From: DASSUC01 sp035649895 | GTDB lineage: Bacteria > Actinomycetota > Actinomycetes > Mycobacteriales > Micromonosporaceae | DNA length: 14,995 nucleotides | NCBI GenBank assembly: GCA_035649895.1 | Contig: DASRIS010000117.1 | Coordinates: 1 to 14,995 of the forward strand | Direction of reading: 5' to 3' | Part shown: one piece after another, positions 6,281-12,738 of the stretch | How positions within the stretch are numbered: the stretch's first letter is position 1 | Layout of the letters: each line of letters begins with the position of its first letter | The notes under the pieces: model-generated | Seen by the model: the letters and a program-made list of their open reading frames with translations, nothing else | What the model was told of the DNA's origin: nothing | The model's database searches: none | Translations under genes and position numbers: made by a program

Positions 6281-7306
6281 TCAGTCCCCGCGCCGCGTCA
6301 CCACCATGCCGCCGTGCGCCGCGGCGTACGCCGGACGCGCCGAGTGCGCTGGCTGCACGGAGCGCGTCGAGTGCACCGGCTGCGCAGGCCGCGCCGGCTG
6401 TGCCAGGTGCCCGGACCGTGCCGGCCACGGCGTGGTCCGGTGGACCGGTGCCCGGTGGCGGCCCACCACCTCGTGGTGGTGCTGCGGCTCGGCGTAGCGG
6501 GTGAGGCCGATGACCGCCGTCAGCGTGCCGAGGAAGCCCACCATGGCCAGCCACTCCAGCCCGGGGCGCACCTGGTCGCCGAGGAGCACCAGCCCGATCA
6601 CGGCGGCCGGCACCGCGCCTGCGGCGTCCATCGCGGCGACCGCCGCGGTGGTGGAGCCGCGCTGCATCGCGAGCCCCAGCAGCAGCTGCCCGGCGACCGA
6701 GTGGGTGGCGAGCAGGTAGAGCAGCGGGTTGCTGACGAACCCCTCGACCGAGTGCGCCGAAGCGAGCGGCCGGGCCGCCACCGCGGCGGCGGAGAACGCC
6801 AGCCCGGCCAGGGCGCCGAGCGCCACCGAGCCGGGCGCGCCGTGCAGCCGTACCGCGAAGAAGCCGCCCGCCCCGATCACCCCGAGGGCCGCGACCAGGG
6901 CGACCACCCCGGCCGGTCCGAGCTGCCGGGACGGTGCCGGCTGCGCGGCGAGGACCAGCCCGGTGACGCCGCCGAAGAGCAGCGCGAGCAGCGCCACCTC
7001 GGCACGGGGCAGGCGCCACTGGCACACCGCCACGCCGAGCAGCGCGGTGATCCCCAGTCCGGCCGCCACGCTCGCCTGGACCAGGAACAGCGGCAGGTCC
7101 CGCCGGGCGGCGAAGGCGAGCACGAACCCGACCACCTGGCATCCGATCCCGACCAGGTAGGCCCGGTGGCCGGCCAGCCGCAGCAGCAGCGCGGGGTCGA
7201 GGGTGTGGTGCACCGTGGTGCGCGCGGCGGCGATGGACTGGAGCAGGTTGGCCACCCCGTACGCGAGGATCATCGCCGCCAGGAATAACCACCCGGAAGA
7301 GTCCAC
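6281..7306 (-). CDS. DMT/EamA-like multi-pass membrane protein
   Basis: The protein has 341 residues with about nine hydrophobic segments: residues 5-25, then around AYLVGIGCQVVGFVLAF, FLVQASVAAGLGITALLGV, VALLALLFGGVTGLVLA, AGVVALVAALGVIGAGGFF, ALGALAGLAFSAAAVAA, LLYLLATHSVAGQLLLGL, AAGAVPAAVIGLVLLG and LAMVGFLGTLTAVIGL. The pattern resembles drug/metabolite transporter-like proteins of actinobacteria; the substrate is unknown. The C-terminal tail of about 65 residues is cytoplasmic or periplasmic, rich in His, Pro, Arg and Ser (PQHHHE, then QPAR/QPVHSTR/QPAHSAR), and encoded by an imperfect ~25-bp repeat at about 6337-6412. The start is GTG at 7306, 24 nt after the hisN stop, which suggests co-transcription. 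No clear Shine-Dalgarno precedes it. Confidence 0.8.
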   Translation of the reverse strand: MDSSGWLFLAAMILAYGVANLLQSIAAARTTVHHTLDPALLLRLAGHRAYLVGIGCQVVGFVLAFAARRDLPLFLVQASVAAGLGITALLGVAVCQWRLPRAEVALLALLFGGVTGLVLAAQPAPSRQLGPAGVVALVAALGVIGAGGFFAVRLHGAPGSVALGALAGLAFSAAAVAARPLASAHSVEGFVSNPLLYLLATHSVAGQLLLGLAMQRGSTTAAVAAMDAAGAVPAAVIGLVLLGDQVRPGLEWLAMVGFLGTLTAVIGLTRYAEPQHHHEVVGRHRAPVHRTTPWPARSGHLAQPARPAQPVHSTRSVQPAHSARPAYAAAHGGMVVTRRGD

Positions 7307-7312
7307 CCGGCG

Positions 7313-7318
7313 AGGATA
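7313..7318 (-). promoter_or_regulatory. Possible -10 box for a leaderless DMT-gene transcript
   Basis: On the minus strand TATCCT ends 6 nt before the GTG at 7306, and the GTG lacks a Shine-Dalgarno. No -35 match is visible. A short GACCC/GGGTC dyad (7319-7332) lies between the hisN stop and this box. It could be an internal promoter of the operon. Confidence 0.25.
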
Positions 7319-7330
7319 GACCCTTAGGGG

Positions 7331-8143
7331 TCACCCCGAGCGACCAGCCGGGTGGCCGACCCGTTCCAAAATTTCTTCATGTAACGCCCCGTTTGTCGCG
7401 ATCGCGCTGCCGCCCCCTGGGCCGGGACGCCCGGTCAGGTCGGTGAACGTGCCGCCCGCCTCGGTGACGATCGGCACCAGCGCGGCGAGGTCCCACAGCG
7501 ACAGCTCAGGCTCCACCATGATGTCGACCGCACCCTCCGCGACCAGCATGTAGCCGTAGAAGTCGCCGTAGGAGCGGTTGCGCCAGACGCTGCGCATCAC
7601 CGCAAGCATGGCCTCCAGCCGGCCGATCTCCTCCCAGCCGGTCAGGTCCGAGTAGCAGAACGACGCGTCGGCCAGCCGGCGTACGCCGGAGACCCGGATC
7701 GCGGTGGCCGCGGCGGTGTGCCTGCCGGCGTACGCCCCGTGGCCCAGGGCCGCCCACCAGCGCCGGCCCAGGGCCGGGGCGGAGACCAGGCCGACGACCG
7801 GCTGGTCGCCTTCCATGAGCGCGATCAGCGTGGCCCAGATCGGCACCCCGCGGACGAAGTTCTTGGTGCCGTCGATCGGGTCGATCACCCACTGCCGCCG
7901 CCCGGGCCCGGCCGGCGCCTGGCTGGCGCCACCCTCCTCGCCGAGCACGCCGTCCCGCGGCCGGCTGCGCCCGAGCGTGCCGCGCAGCGCCTTCTCCACC
8001 GCGATGTCCGCGTCGGTGACCGGCGTCAGGTCCGGCTTGTCCTGGACCCGCAGGTCCAGTGCCCGGAAGCGGGACATCGAGATCGCGTCTGCGGTGTCGG
8101 CAAGCACATGGGCGAGGGACAGGTCATCCGCGTAGCCGGGCAT
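7331..8143 (-). CDS. hisN: Histidinol-phosphatase, inositol-monophosphatase family
   Basis: The protein has 270 residues, the normal size of actinobacterial HisN. It belongs to the Mg-dependent inositol monophosphatase superfamily. Metal-binding motifs are complete: GEEGG with E70, then IDPIDGT with D88 and D91, and SLWDLAALVPIVTEAGG near residue 225. HisN removes phosphate from L-histidinol phosphate in histidine biosynthesis. Assignment as HisN rather than a generic inositol or fructose bisphosphatase rests on the high similarity pattern (LADTADAIS, LRVQDKPDLTPVTDAD, YGDFYGYMLVAEGAVDIM), typical of actinobacterial HisN, and on remembered synteny with rsgA/aroA in Streptomyces. The ATG at 8143 has no Shine-Dalgarno; TAGTTT 7 nt upstream suggests a leaderless message. 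It is the first gene of the minus-strand cluster. Confidence 0.88.
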   Translation of the reverse strand: MPGYADDLSLAHVLADTADAISMSRFRALDLRVQDKPDLTPVTDADIAVEKALRGTLGRSRPRDGVLGEEGGASQAPAGPGRRQWVIDPIDGTKNFVRGVPIWATLIALMEGDQPVVGLVSAPALGRRWWAALGHGAYAGRHTAAATAIRVSGVRRLADASFCYSDLTGWEEIGRLEAMLAVMRSVWRNRSYGDFYGYMLVAEGAVDIMVEPELSLWDLAALVPIVTEAGGTFTDLTGRPGPGGGSAIATNGALHEEILERVGHPAGRSG

Positions 8144-8150
8144 GGCCGAG

Positions 8151-8176
8151 AAACTATCGGACGTCCGCGATAACTT
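8151..8176. promoter_or_regulatory. Overlapping divergent -10 boxes with a central dyad
   Basis: Between hisN and the DUF2087 gene, TAGTTT on minus (8156-8151) lies 7 nt before the hisN ATG, and TAACTT on plus (8171-8176) lies 7 nt before ATG 8184. Between them is a near-palindrome, TATCG-GACGTC-CGCGATA (8155-8172), centred on the perfect 8-bp palindrome GGACGTCC (8158-8165). Both genes look leaderless and the dyad could be an operator for both. No -35 boxes are recognisable. Confidence 0.4.
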
Positions 8177-8183
8177 CGTTGCT

Positions 8184-8720
8184 ATGACTCCCGACGCGCT
8201 GTGTGGCCTGCTCGCCGAGCCCGACCGGTTGGCCGTGTTCGCCGCGGTCGTGCTGGGCGGCACCACCCCCTCCGAGGTGGCAGTGCACACCGGCCTGCCA
8301 GCCCGCGACGTGGTGCGGGCGCTGCAGCGGCTCGAGCAGGGCGGGCTGGTCAGCACCGTCGAGGGCAGGCTGGCGGCGGACACCGGGGCCTTCAAGGACG
8401 CGGTCCGGGAGTACGGCGACACCGCCGGCGAGGAGCCGCTCGACCCGGACCGGCAGCGCGCCGCGGTCCTGCGCGCCTTCATCCGGGACGGGCGGCTGGT
8501 GCGGTTCCCGGCCGCCCGGGGCAAGCTGCTCGTGGTGCTGGAGCACATCGTGGCCTGCTTCGAGCCCGGGGTGAAGTATCCAGAGCGGGCCGTCGACGCG
8601 ATCCTGCGCGCCTGGCATGCGGACTACGCGCAGCTGCGGCGGCATCTCATCGACTGCGGGCTGATGGCGCGGGAGGACGGCGTCTACTGGCGCATCGGCG
8701 GCCCGGTCGACGTCGACTGA
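8184..8720 (+). CDS. Winged-helix plus DUF2087 protein
   Basis: The protein has 178 residues from ATG 8184. Residues about 3-60 look like an ArsR/MarR-type winged helix: LAEPDRLAVFAAVVLG, TPSEVAVHTGLPARDVVRAL (recognition region) and LEQGGLVST. Residues about 92-175 match DUF2087: AVLRAFIRDGRLVRFPA, KLLVVLEHIVACFEPGVKYPE, AILRAWHADYAQLRRHLID and a terminal YWR. This pairing is common in bacteria and suggests a transcriptional regulator; the ligand and targets are unknown. ATG 8142 is an in-frame alternative but would overlap the hisN start. ATG 8184 is favoured by the -10-like TAACTT 7 nt upstream. It is divergent from hisN, so hisN is a candidate target. Confidence 0.85.
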   Translation: MTPDALCGLLAEPDRLAVFAAVVLGGTTPSEVAVHTGLPARDVVRALQRLEQGGLVSTVEGRLAADTGAFKDAVREYGDTAGEEPLDPDRQRAAVLRAFIRDGRLVRFPAARGKLLVVLEHIVACFEPGVKYPERAVDAILRAWHADYAQLRRHLIDCGLMAREDGVYWRIGGPVDVD

Positions 8721-8754
8721 CCCGGCCAGCCCCGGTCGGGCTCTCGTGGGCGGG

Positions 8755-8872
8755 CTCGGCTGGTCGAGGCGGGCGGTCTTGGGAGGCTCAGCTGGTCGAG
8801 GCGGGCGGTCTTGGAAGGCTCAGCTGGTCGAGGCGGACGGTCCTGGCGGGTTCAGCTGGTCGAGGCGAGCAG
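8755..8872. repeat. 32-bp tandem repeat overlapping the rsgA 3' end
   Basis: Units start at 8755, 8787, 8819 and 8851 (the last partial), with core CAGCTGGTCGAGGCGGRCGG followed by a TCYTGG-type tail. Units 1 to 3 differ at a few positions. The fourth copy contains the stop codon and last codons of rsgA. The period is not a multiple of three. The array fills the gap between the convergent DUF2087 and rsgA genes. Confidence 0.92.
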
Positions 8873-9838
8873 GCGCCGGAAGGACGCCAGCCGGCGCGGG
8901 TCGGCCTTGCCGGCGGCCACCAGCGCGTCCAGGCCGCAGTCGGCGGCGTGGCCGGTGTGGTCGCAGTTGGGCGGGCAGTTGACGGACGCCTCGACCAGGT
9001 CGGGGAAGCCGTGCAGCAGGCTGTTCGCCGAGACGTGGGCCAGCCCGAACGAGCGCACCCCCGGCGTGTCGATGATCCATCCGTCGGCCGCGAGCAGTGG
9101 CAGCGCCACCACACTGCTGGAGGTGTGCCGGCCCCGGCCGGTCGCGCCGACCTCCCCGACCGCCCGGTCCGCGTCCGGGATGAGCCGGTTGACCAGCGTC
9201 GACTTGCCGACCCCTGAGTGTCCGAACAGGACAGACATGTGCCCGGCGAGCACCGCCTGCAGCGCGGCCAACGGCCGGTCCGGCCGGCAGAGCACGTGCG
9301 GCAGGTCGAGCTCGGCGTAGTAGCCGAGCACCGCGTCGGGCGGGGCCAGGTCGGCCTTTGTCAGGCAGAGCACCGGCTCGATGCCCGCGTCGTACGCCGC
9401 GACCAGGCAGCGGTCGATGAAGCCGGTACGCGGCGGCGGGTCGGCCAGCGCGCTGACGATGACCAGCTGGTCGGCGTTGGCCACCACCACCCGTTCGGTG
9501 CGACCCTCGACCGCGGACTCGTCGTCGTCGGCCGTACGCATCAGCACAGATGTGCGCTCCTCGATCCGTACGATGCGGGCCAGGGCGTCCGGCTGCCCGG
9601 ACGTGTCGCCGACCAGCGCCACCCGGTCGCCCACCACCACGCCGCGCCGGCCCAGCTCCCGAGCCCGGATCGCGACGATCCGCCGCCCGTCGACGTGGCA
9701 CGTGTAGCGGCCCCGGTCCACCGCCACCACCAGGCCGTCGGTCGCGTCGGAGTGCGGGGGCCGGATCCGGGTACGCGGCCGGGACGTGCGGGGCGGCCGG
9801 ACCCGTACGTCGTCCTCGTCGTACTCCCGCCGTCTCAG
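8852..9838 (-). CDS. rsgA: Ribosome small-subunit GTPase RsgA (YjeQ)
   Basis: The protein has 328 residues. RsgA is a circularly permuted GTPase that assists late 30S assembly. The visible order is an N-terminal OB-fold (VVAVDRGRYTCHVDG, VVVGDRVALVGD), G4 TKAD, G1 GHSGVGKS (206-213, K212), G3 DTPG, and a C-terminal zinc knuckle with C288, C292, H294 and C301. No ATG, GTG or TTG is available upstream except GTG 9730, which would remove about 36 residues and the basic N-terminus (LRRREYDEDDVRVRP) that actinobacterial homologues share. CTG 9838 aligns with the homologous start and has GGAGG 5 nt upstream, so CTG is the best call. It lies 61 nt after aroA, likely the same transcript. Its last codons lie in a tandem repeat. 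Confidence 0.9.
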   Translation of the reverse strand: MRRREYDEDDVRVRPPRTSRPRTRIRPPHSDATDGLVVAVDRGRYTCHVDGRRIVAIRARELGRRGVVVGDRVALVGDTSGQPDALARIVRIEERTSVLMRTADDDESAVEGRTERVVVANADQLVIVSALADPPPRTGFIDRCLVAAYDAGIEPVLCLTKADLAPPDAVLGYYAELDLPHVLCRPDRPLAALQAVLAGHMSVLFGHSGVGKSTLVNRLIPDADRAVGEVGATGRGRHTSSSVVALPLLAADGWIIDTPGVRSFGLAHVSANSLLHGFPDLVEASVNCPPNCDHTGHAADCGLDALVAAGKADPRRLASFRRLLASTS

Positions 9839-9863
9839 CCGCTCCTCCGCGTGCCGTCAACGC

Positions 9864-9897
9864 TGCCGCCCAACCCTTGCCGCCCAACCCTGCCGCC
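9864..9897. repeat. Short direct repeat between aroA and rsgA
   Basis: TGCCGCCCAACCCT (9864-9877) is followed by TGCCGCCCAACCC (9878-9890) and a partial TGCCGCC (9891-9897). It fills most of the 61-nt aroA-rsgA spacer. Confidence 0.8.
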
Positions 9898-9899
9898 GG

Positions 9900-11171
9900 T
9901 CATCCCGCAGCGCTCACCATAGACGTCCATAGCGCCGGGAAGTCGGGCAGCGTCTTGGCGGTGCACGCGATGTCGGTCAGCTCCACCCCGGGCACGGCGA
10001 GCCCGACCACGGCGGCGGCGTGGGCCAGCCGGTGGTCGTCGTACGTCTCGAACACCCCGGCCCGCAGCGGCCCCGGGTGGATCGCAAGGCCGTCATCGGT
10101 CTCGACGGCCCTGGCACCGAGCTGGGAGAGCTGCTCGGCGAGGGCGGCCAGCCGGTCCGACTCGTGCCCGCGCATGTGCCCGATGCCGCGCAGCCGGGAC
10201 GGGCTGTCGGCCAGCGCGGCCAGGGCCGCCAGCACCGGGGCGAGCTCGCTGACCGCGGACAGGTCGGCGTCGAGGCCGGTGATGCGGCCGGTACCGCGCA
10301 TGGTGAGCCCTTCGGTGCCCAGCCGCCACTGGCCGCCCATCGCCGCCAGCAGCGAACGTAGCTGGTCGCCCGGCTGGGTGGTGGTCCGTGGCCAGCCGAG
10401 CACGGTCACGGCGCCGCCGGTCACCAGCGCGGCGGCCAGGAACGGCGCGGCGCCGGACAGGTCCGGCTCGACGTCCCAGCCGCGGCCGACCAGCCGTCCC
10501 GGCTCCACCACCCACACGTTCGGCGTGGAGTCGTCCACCCCGGCACCCACCCCCCGCAGCATCTGCACGGTCATCCGCAGGTGGGGCGCGCTGGGCACGG
10601 GCGGCCCGACGTGGCGTACCGCGATGCCCCGGTCGAAGTCGGCGCCGGCGAGCAGCAGGCCGGAGACGAGCTGGCTGGAGGCTGAGGCATCGATGGTCAC
10701 CTCCCCGCCGGCCACCTGGCCGGTCCCGCGTACGGTCAGTGGCAGGCCGCCGCCGGGGGAGCTGTCGATGCGTACGCCGACCGAGCGCAGCGCCTCGACC
10801 AGCGGACCGATCGGGCGGGACCGGGCGCGGGGGTCGCCGTCGAAGGTGACCGGGCCGGTGGCCAGCCCCGCCACCGGCGGCAGGAAGCGCATCACCGTGC
10901 CAGCGAGGCCGACGTGCACCCGGGCCGGCCCGTGCAGCGGCCGGGGCCGGACCACCCACCGCTGGTCGTCCACTGTGGAGACATGGGTGCCCATGGCGCG
11001 CAGGCCGGCCGCCATCAGCTCGGTGTCACGGGCGCGCAGCGGAGCGTGCAGGGTGCTCGGGCCCACCGACACCGCGGCGAGCACCAGCGCCCGGGCGGTC
11101 ATCGACTTGGATCCAGGCAGGCGGATGGTGGTGGTCACTGGCCCGAGGGCGGTCGGGGCGGTCCACGGCAT
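9900..11171 (-). CDS. aroA: 3-phosphoshikimate 1-carboxyvinyltransferase (EPSP synthase)
   Basis: The protein has 423 residues. It joins shikimate-3-phosphate and PEP in the sixth step of the shikimate pathway, in the cytoplasm. Signatures in order: LPGSKSMTAR (18-27, with K22 and R27), RDTELM, GLAGTVMRFLPP, DGDPRARSRPIGPL, ASASSQLVSGLLLAGA, EPDLSGAAPFLAAALV, DLSAVSELAPVLAALAAL with the catalytic Asp, GHESDRL, YDDHRLAHA and KTLPDFP. The start MPWTAPTALGPV aligns with the MKTWPAPTAP start of M. tuberculosis AroA as I remember it; GTG 11228 would add 19 residues. Odd point: residue 26 is Ala where nearly all EPSP synthases have Asn in the SKSxTNR loop. It is divergent from the SRAP gene and followed by rsgA. 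Confidence 0.94.
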   Translation of the reverse strand: MPWTAPTALGPVTTTIRLPGSKSMTARALVLAAVSVGPSTLHAPLRARDTELMAAGLRAMGTHVSTVDDQRWVVRPRPLHGPARVHVGLAGTVMRFLPPVAGLATGPVTFDGDPRARSRPIGPLVEALRSVGVRIDSSPGGGLPLTVRGTGQVAGGEVTIDASASSQLVSGLLLAGADFDRGIAVRHVGPPVPSAPHLRMTVQMLRGVGAGVDDSTPNVWVVEPGRLVGRGWDVEPDLSGAAPFLAAALVTGGAVTVLGWPRTTTQPGDQLRSLLAAMGGQWRLGTEGLTMRGTGRITGLDADLSAVSELAPVLAALAALADSPSRLRGIGHMRGHESDRLAALAEQLSQLGARAVETDDGLAIHPGPLRAGVFETYDDHRLAHAAAVVGLAVPGVELTDIACTAKTLPDFPALWTSMVSAAG

Positions 11172-11290
11172 GAGCGGTCGTCTGGTCGAGGTTGCATCTA
11201 CCACGGGTCCAGTCTGCCGTCCGGACACGTGTACTGGTAAATATCTAAGCCCAGTAGTCCTGTCCTCGCGTTGCGTAGGTGGGCAGCTAC

Positions 11291-11296
11291 TACCGT
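11291..11296 (+). promoter_or_regulatory. Possible -10 box of the SRAP gene
   Basis: TACCGT fits TANNNT and ends 7 nt before ATG 11304, which lacks a Shine-Dalgarno, so a leaderless transcript is plausible. No well-spaced -35 was found (TTGCGT at 11271 is only 14 nt away). The aroA-SRAP interval also holds a small AT-rich patch (about 11236-11250) that may serve either gene. Confidence 0.3.
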
Positions 11297-11303
11297 TGCG
11301 GGT

Positions 11304-12092
11304 ATGTGCGGGCGGTACGCCACAACACGCAGCACGGCCGACCTGAGCACCCTGTTCGAGGCCGCGGACGAGACCGGTGGTCCGCCAGAAGCCGGCCAGC
11401 TCGTTTCTAGTTACAACGTGGCGCCGACCGACTACGTGCCGATTGTGCGGCGGCGCCGGTCAGCGACTGAAGGTGGCCGTGTCCTCAGCGCAGCGCGGTG
11501 GGGCCTGGTGCCGCACTGGGCGCGCGATCCGCGGGTCGGTGCCCGCATGATCAACGCGCGGGCGGAGACGCTGGCCACGTCCACTGCGTACGCGCCCTCG
11601 TTCGCCGCCCGGCGCTGCCTGGTCCCGGCCGACGGCTGGTACGAGTGGACGCGGCTGCCCGGCACCGGCGCCGGCGCCAGCCGGGGCGAGGCCCGCAGCG
11701 CCGGCTCCAGCCGGGGCGGGGCCCGCCAGGCCTACTTCCTGACCCCGGCCGACGGGTCACCGCTCGCCTTCGCTGGCCTGTGGACCAGGGCAGGGGACCT
11801 GCTCAGCTGCACCATTGTGACGATGGCCGCCACCGGCGCGCTCGCCAGCGTGCACGACCGGATGCCGTTCGTGCTGCCGCCCGCGTGGTGGGAGCGGTGG
11901 CTGGACGGCCCCGCCGACCCGGCCCTGCTGCGGACCCCGCCACCGGCGGAAGTCCTTACCGGGCTGGAGATCCGGCCGGTCGGCCCGGCCGTCGGCGACG
12001 TCCGCAACGACGGTCCGCATCTGGTCGCCAGGATGGATGTCGCGGCAGCCGGCCGGATAGCGGACCGTGGGTCCGATCCGACGTTGTTTTGA
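11304..12092 (+). CDS. SRAP-domain abasic-site processing protein (YedK/HMCES type)
   Basis: The protein has 262 residues and is a single SRAP domain. After Met removal Cys2 (MCGRYATT) forms the thiazolidine crosslink to abasic sites in single-stranded DNA, shielding them during replication. Other family signatures are YNVAPTDYVPIV, RWGLVPHWARDP, MINARAET, RRCLVPADGWYEW with the catalytic E114, and HDRMPF with H184. The start is fixed by the need for Cys at position 2, so upstream in-frame starts are not used. Residues about 125-145 carry an insert made of a 10-residue duplication (GASRGEARSA then GSSRGGARQA), from a 30-bp direct repeat at 11677-11726. It is divergent from aroA, as remembered for the mycobacterial orthologue. 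Confidence 0.93.
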   Translation: MCGRYATTRSTADLSTLFEAADETGGPPEAGQLVSSYNVAPTDYVPIVRRRRSATEGGRVLSAARWGLVPHWARDPRVGARMINARAETLATSTAYAPSFAARRCLVPADGWYEWTRLPGTGAGASRGEARSAGSSRGGARQAYFLTPADGSPLAFAGLWTRAGDLLSCTIVTMAATGALASVHDRMPFVLPPAWWERWLDGPADPALLRTPPPAEVLTGLEIRPVGPAVGDVRNDGPHLVARMDVAAAGRIADRGSDPTLF

Positions 12093-12226
12093 TCCTGTAC
12101 GGATAGGTATGTCGGTTCAGGTTTTGGGCAATGTGGATCGGAGCTCTTGTCGTGGCACGTTGATGTGCGATAGAACACAGCGCCGGCAGTACTTGCGAGA
12201 CACGTCGCGACAGATGCCGAGCAGCG

Positions 12227-12255
12227 CGTGCCGACGCTATGTGGCGTCAGGCACG
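12227..12255 (+). promoter_or_regulatory. Stem-loop upstream of the WhiB-like gene
   Basis: CGTGCCGACGC (12227-12237) pairs with GCGTCAGGCACG (12244-12255) through 11 base pairs with one bulged A and a 6-nt loop. It sits 36 nt before the whiB-like ATG and 134 nt after the SRAP stop. It may terminate the SRAP transcript or be a leader structure. A weak promoter candidate, TTGTCG-N18-TAGAAC (12147-12176), would place it in the whiB-like leader. Confidence 0.5.
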
Positions 12256-12291
12256 AAATGACCGTACCGGACCCACGGGGGAGGTGGGTTG

Positions 12292-12720
12292 ATGACTCGG
12301 GCGCGCATGCCACGCCCGCACGAGGTTGCCGCGGCGCGCCGGGATCCCCGGCTGATCCGCGCCTTCAGCGAGCAGCACCGGGATCCCGCGTGGCGCACGC
12401 GCGGGCTGTGCCAGAACGTCGATCCAGAGACGTTCTTCCCGGCGCCGAGCGAGCCCGCGGACGCGGCGGTGGCCTTGTGCCGGACCTGTGACGTCCAAGG
12501 GGCGTGCCTCGCGTGGGCACTCGAGGTCGGCGACTGTCACGGCGTATGGGGTGCCACCACGCCGCGCGAGCGGCGGGCGATGCTGGTCGCCTGGCGCGCC
12601 GACGGCCGCCATCGAGAACAGCTGCCGCTGCTCACCGATACGGTTCCCGCCCCTGACACGCTGTCGTCAGTGGCTGGCGTGCCGGTCCGGGCGGAGCTGG
12701 TCCCGGTCCCCGCTGGCTGA
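12292..12720 (+). CDS. WhiB-like (Wbl) iron-sulfur transcription factor
   Basis: The protein has 142 residues. Four cysteines, C40, C63, C66 and C72 (C-x22-C-x2-C-x5-C), are the ligands of the [4Fe-4S] cluster. The GVWGATTPRERR turn (84-95) is the Wbl motif normally GVWGG, here GVWGA. FFP follows the first cysteine as usual. Wbl proteins bind the primary sigma factor and regulate development or redox/NO responses. There is no AT-hook like WhiB7, so it is not WblC/WhiB7. N-terminal (1-35) and C-terminal (about 105-142, Pro/Val-rich) extensions make it longer than WhiB1/WblE; I cannot assign the subclass. The start is certain: GGAGG at 12280-12284 lies 7 nt before the ATG. Confidence 0.92.
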   Translation: MTRARMPRPHEVAAARRDPRLIRAFSEQHRDPAWRTRGLCQNVDPETFFPAPSEPADAAVALCRTCDVQGACLAWALEVGDCHGVWGATTPRERRAMLVAWRADGRHREQLPLLTDTVPAPDTLSSVAGVPVRAELVPVPAG

Positions 12721-12738
12721 GCAGTCTCGCCTCCCCGG

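Noticed and set aside
6300..6440. A plus-strand frame opposite the DMT tail giving Cys-x2-Cys repeats (CAGC, CTGC, CARC), resembling a metal-binding peptide.
   Set aside because: It is antisense to a credible membrane-protein gene. The Cys pattern follows mechanically from the tandem repeat coding for the tail, and there is no ribosome site or domain.
5541..7334. A 597-codon minus-strand open frame that appears to fuse a long upstream segment to the response regulator.
   Set aside because: Only the last ~230 codons have domain content. The upstream part is an out-of-frame reading of the DMT-like gene, and a good GGAGG-GTG start exists at 6236.
11221..11239. Possible large palindrome around ACACGTGT near the extended aroA start.
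   Set aside because: Only the central 8 bp are symmetrical; the flanks do not match.
9550..11346. A 598-codon plus-strand open frame antisense to aroA.
   Set aside because: Its composition is Ser/Arg/Pro-rich with no domain, while the opposite strand encodes a complete EPSP synthase.
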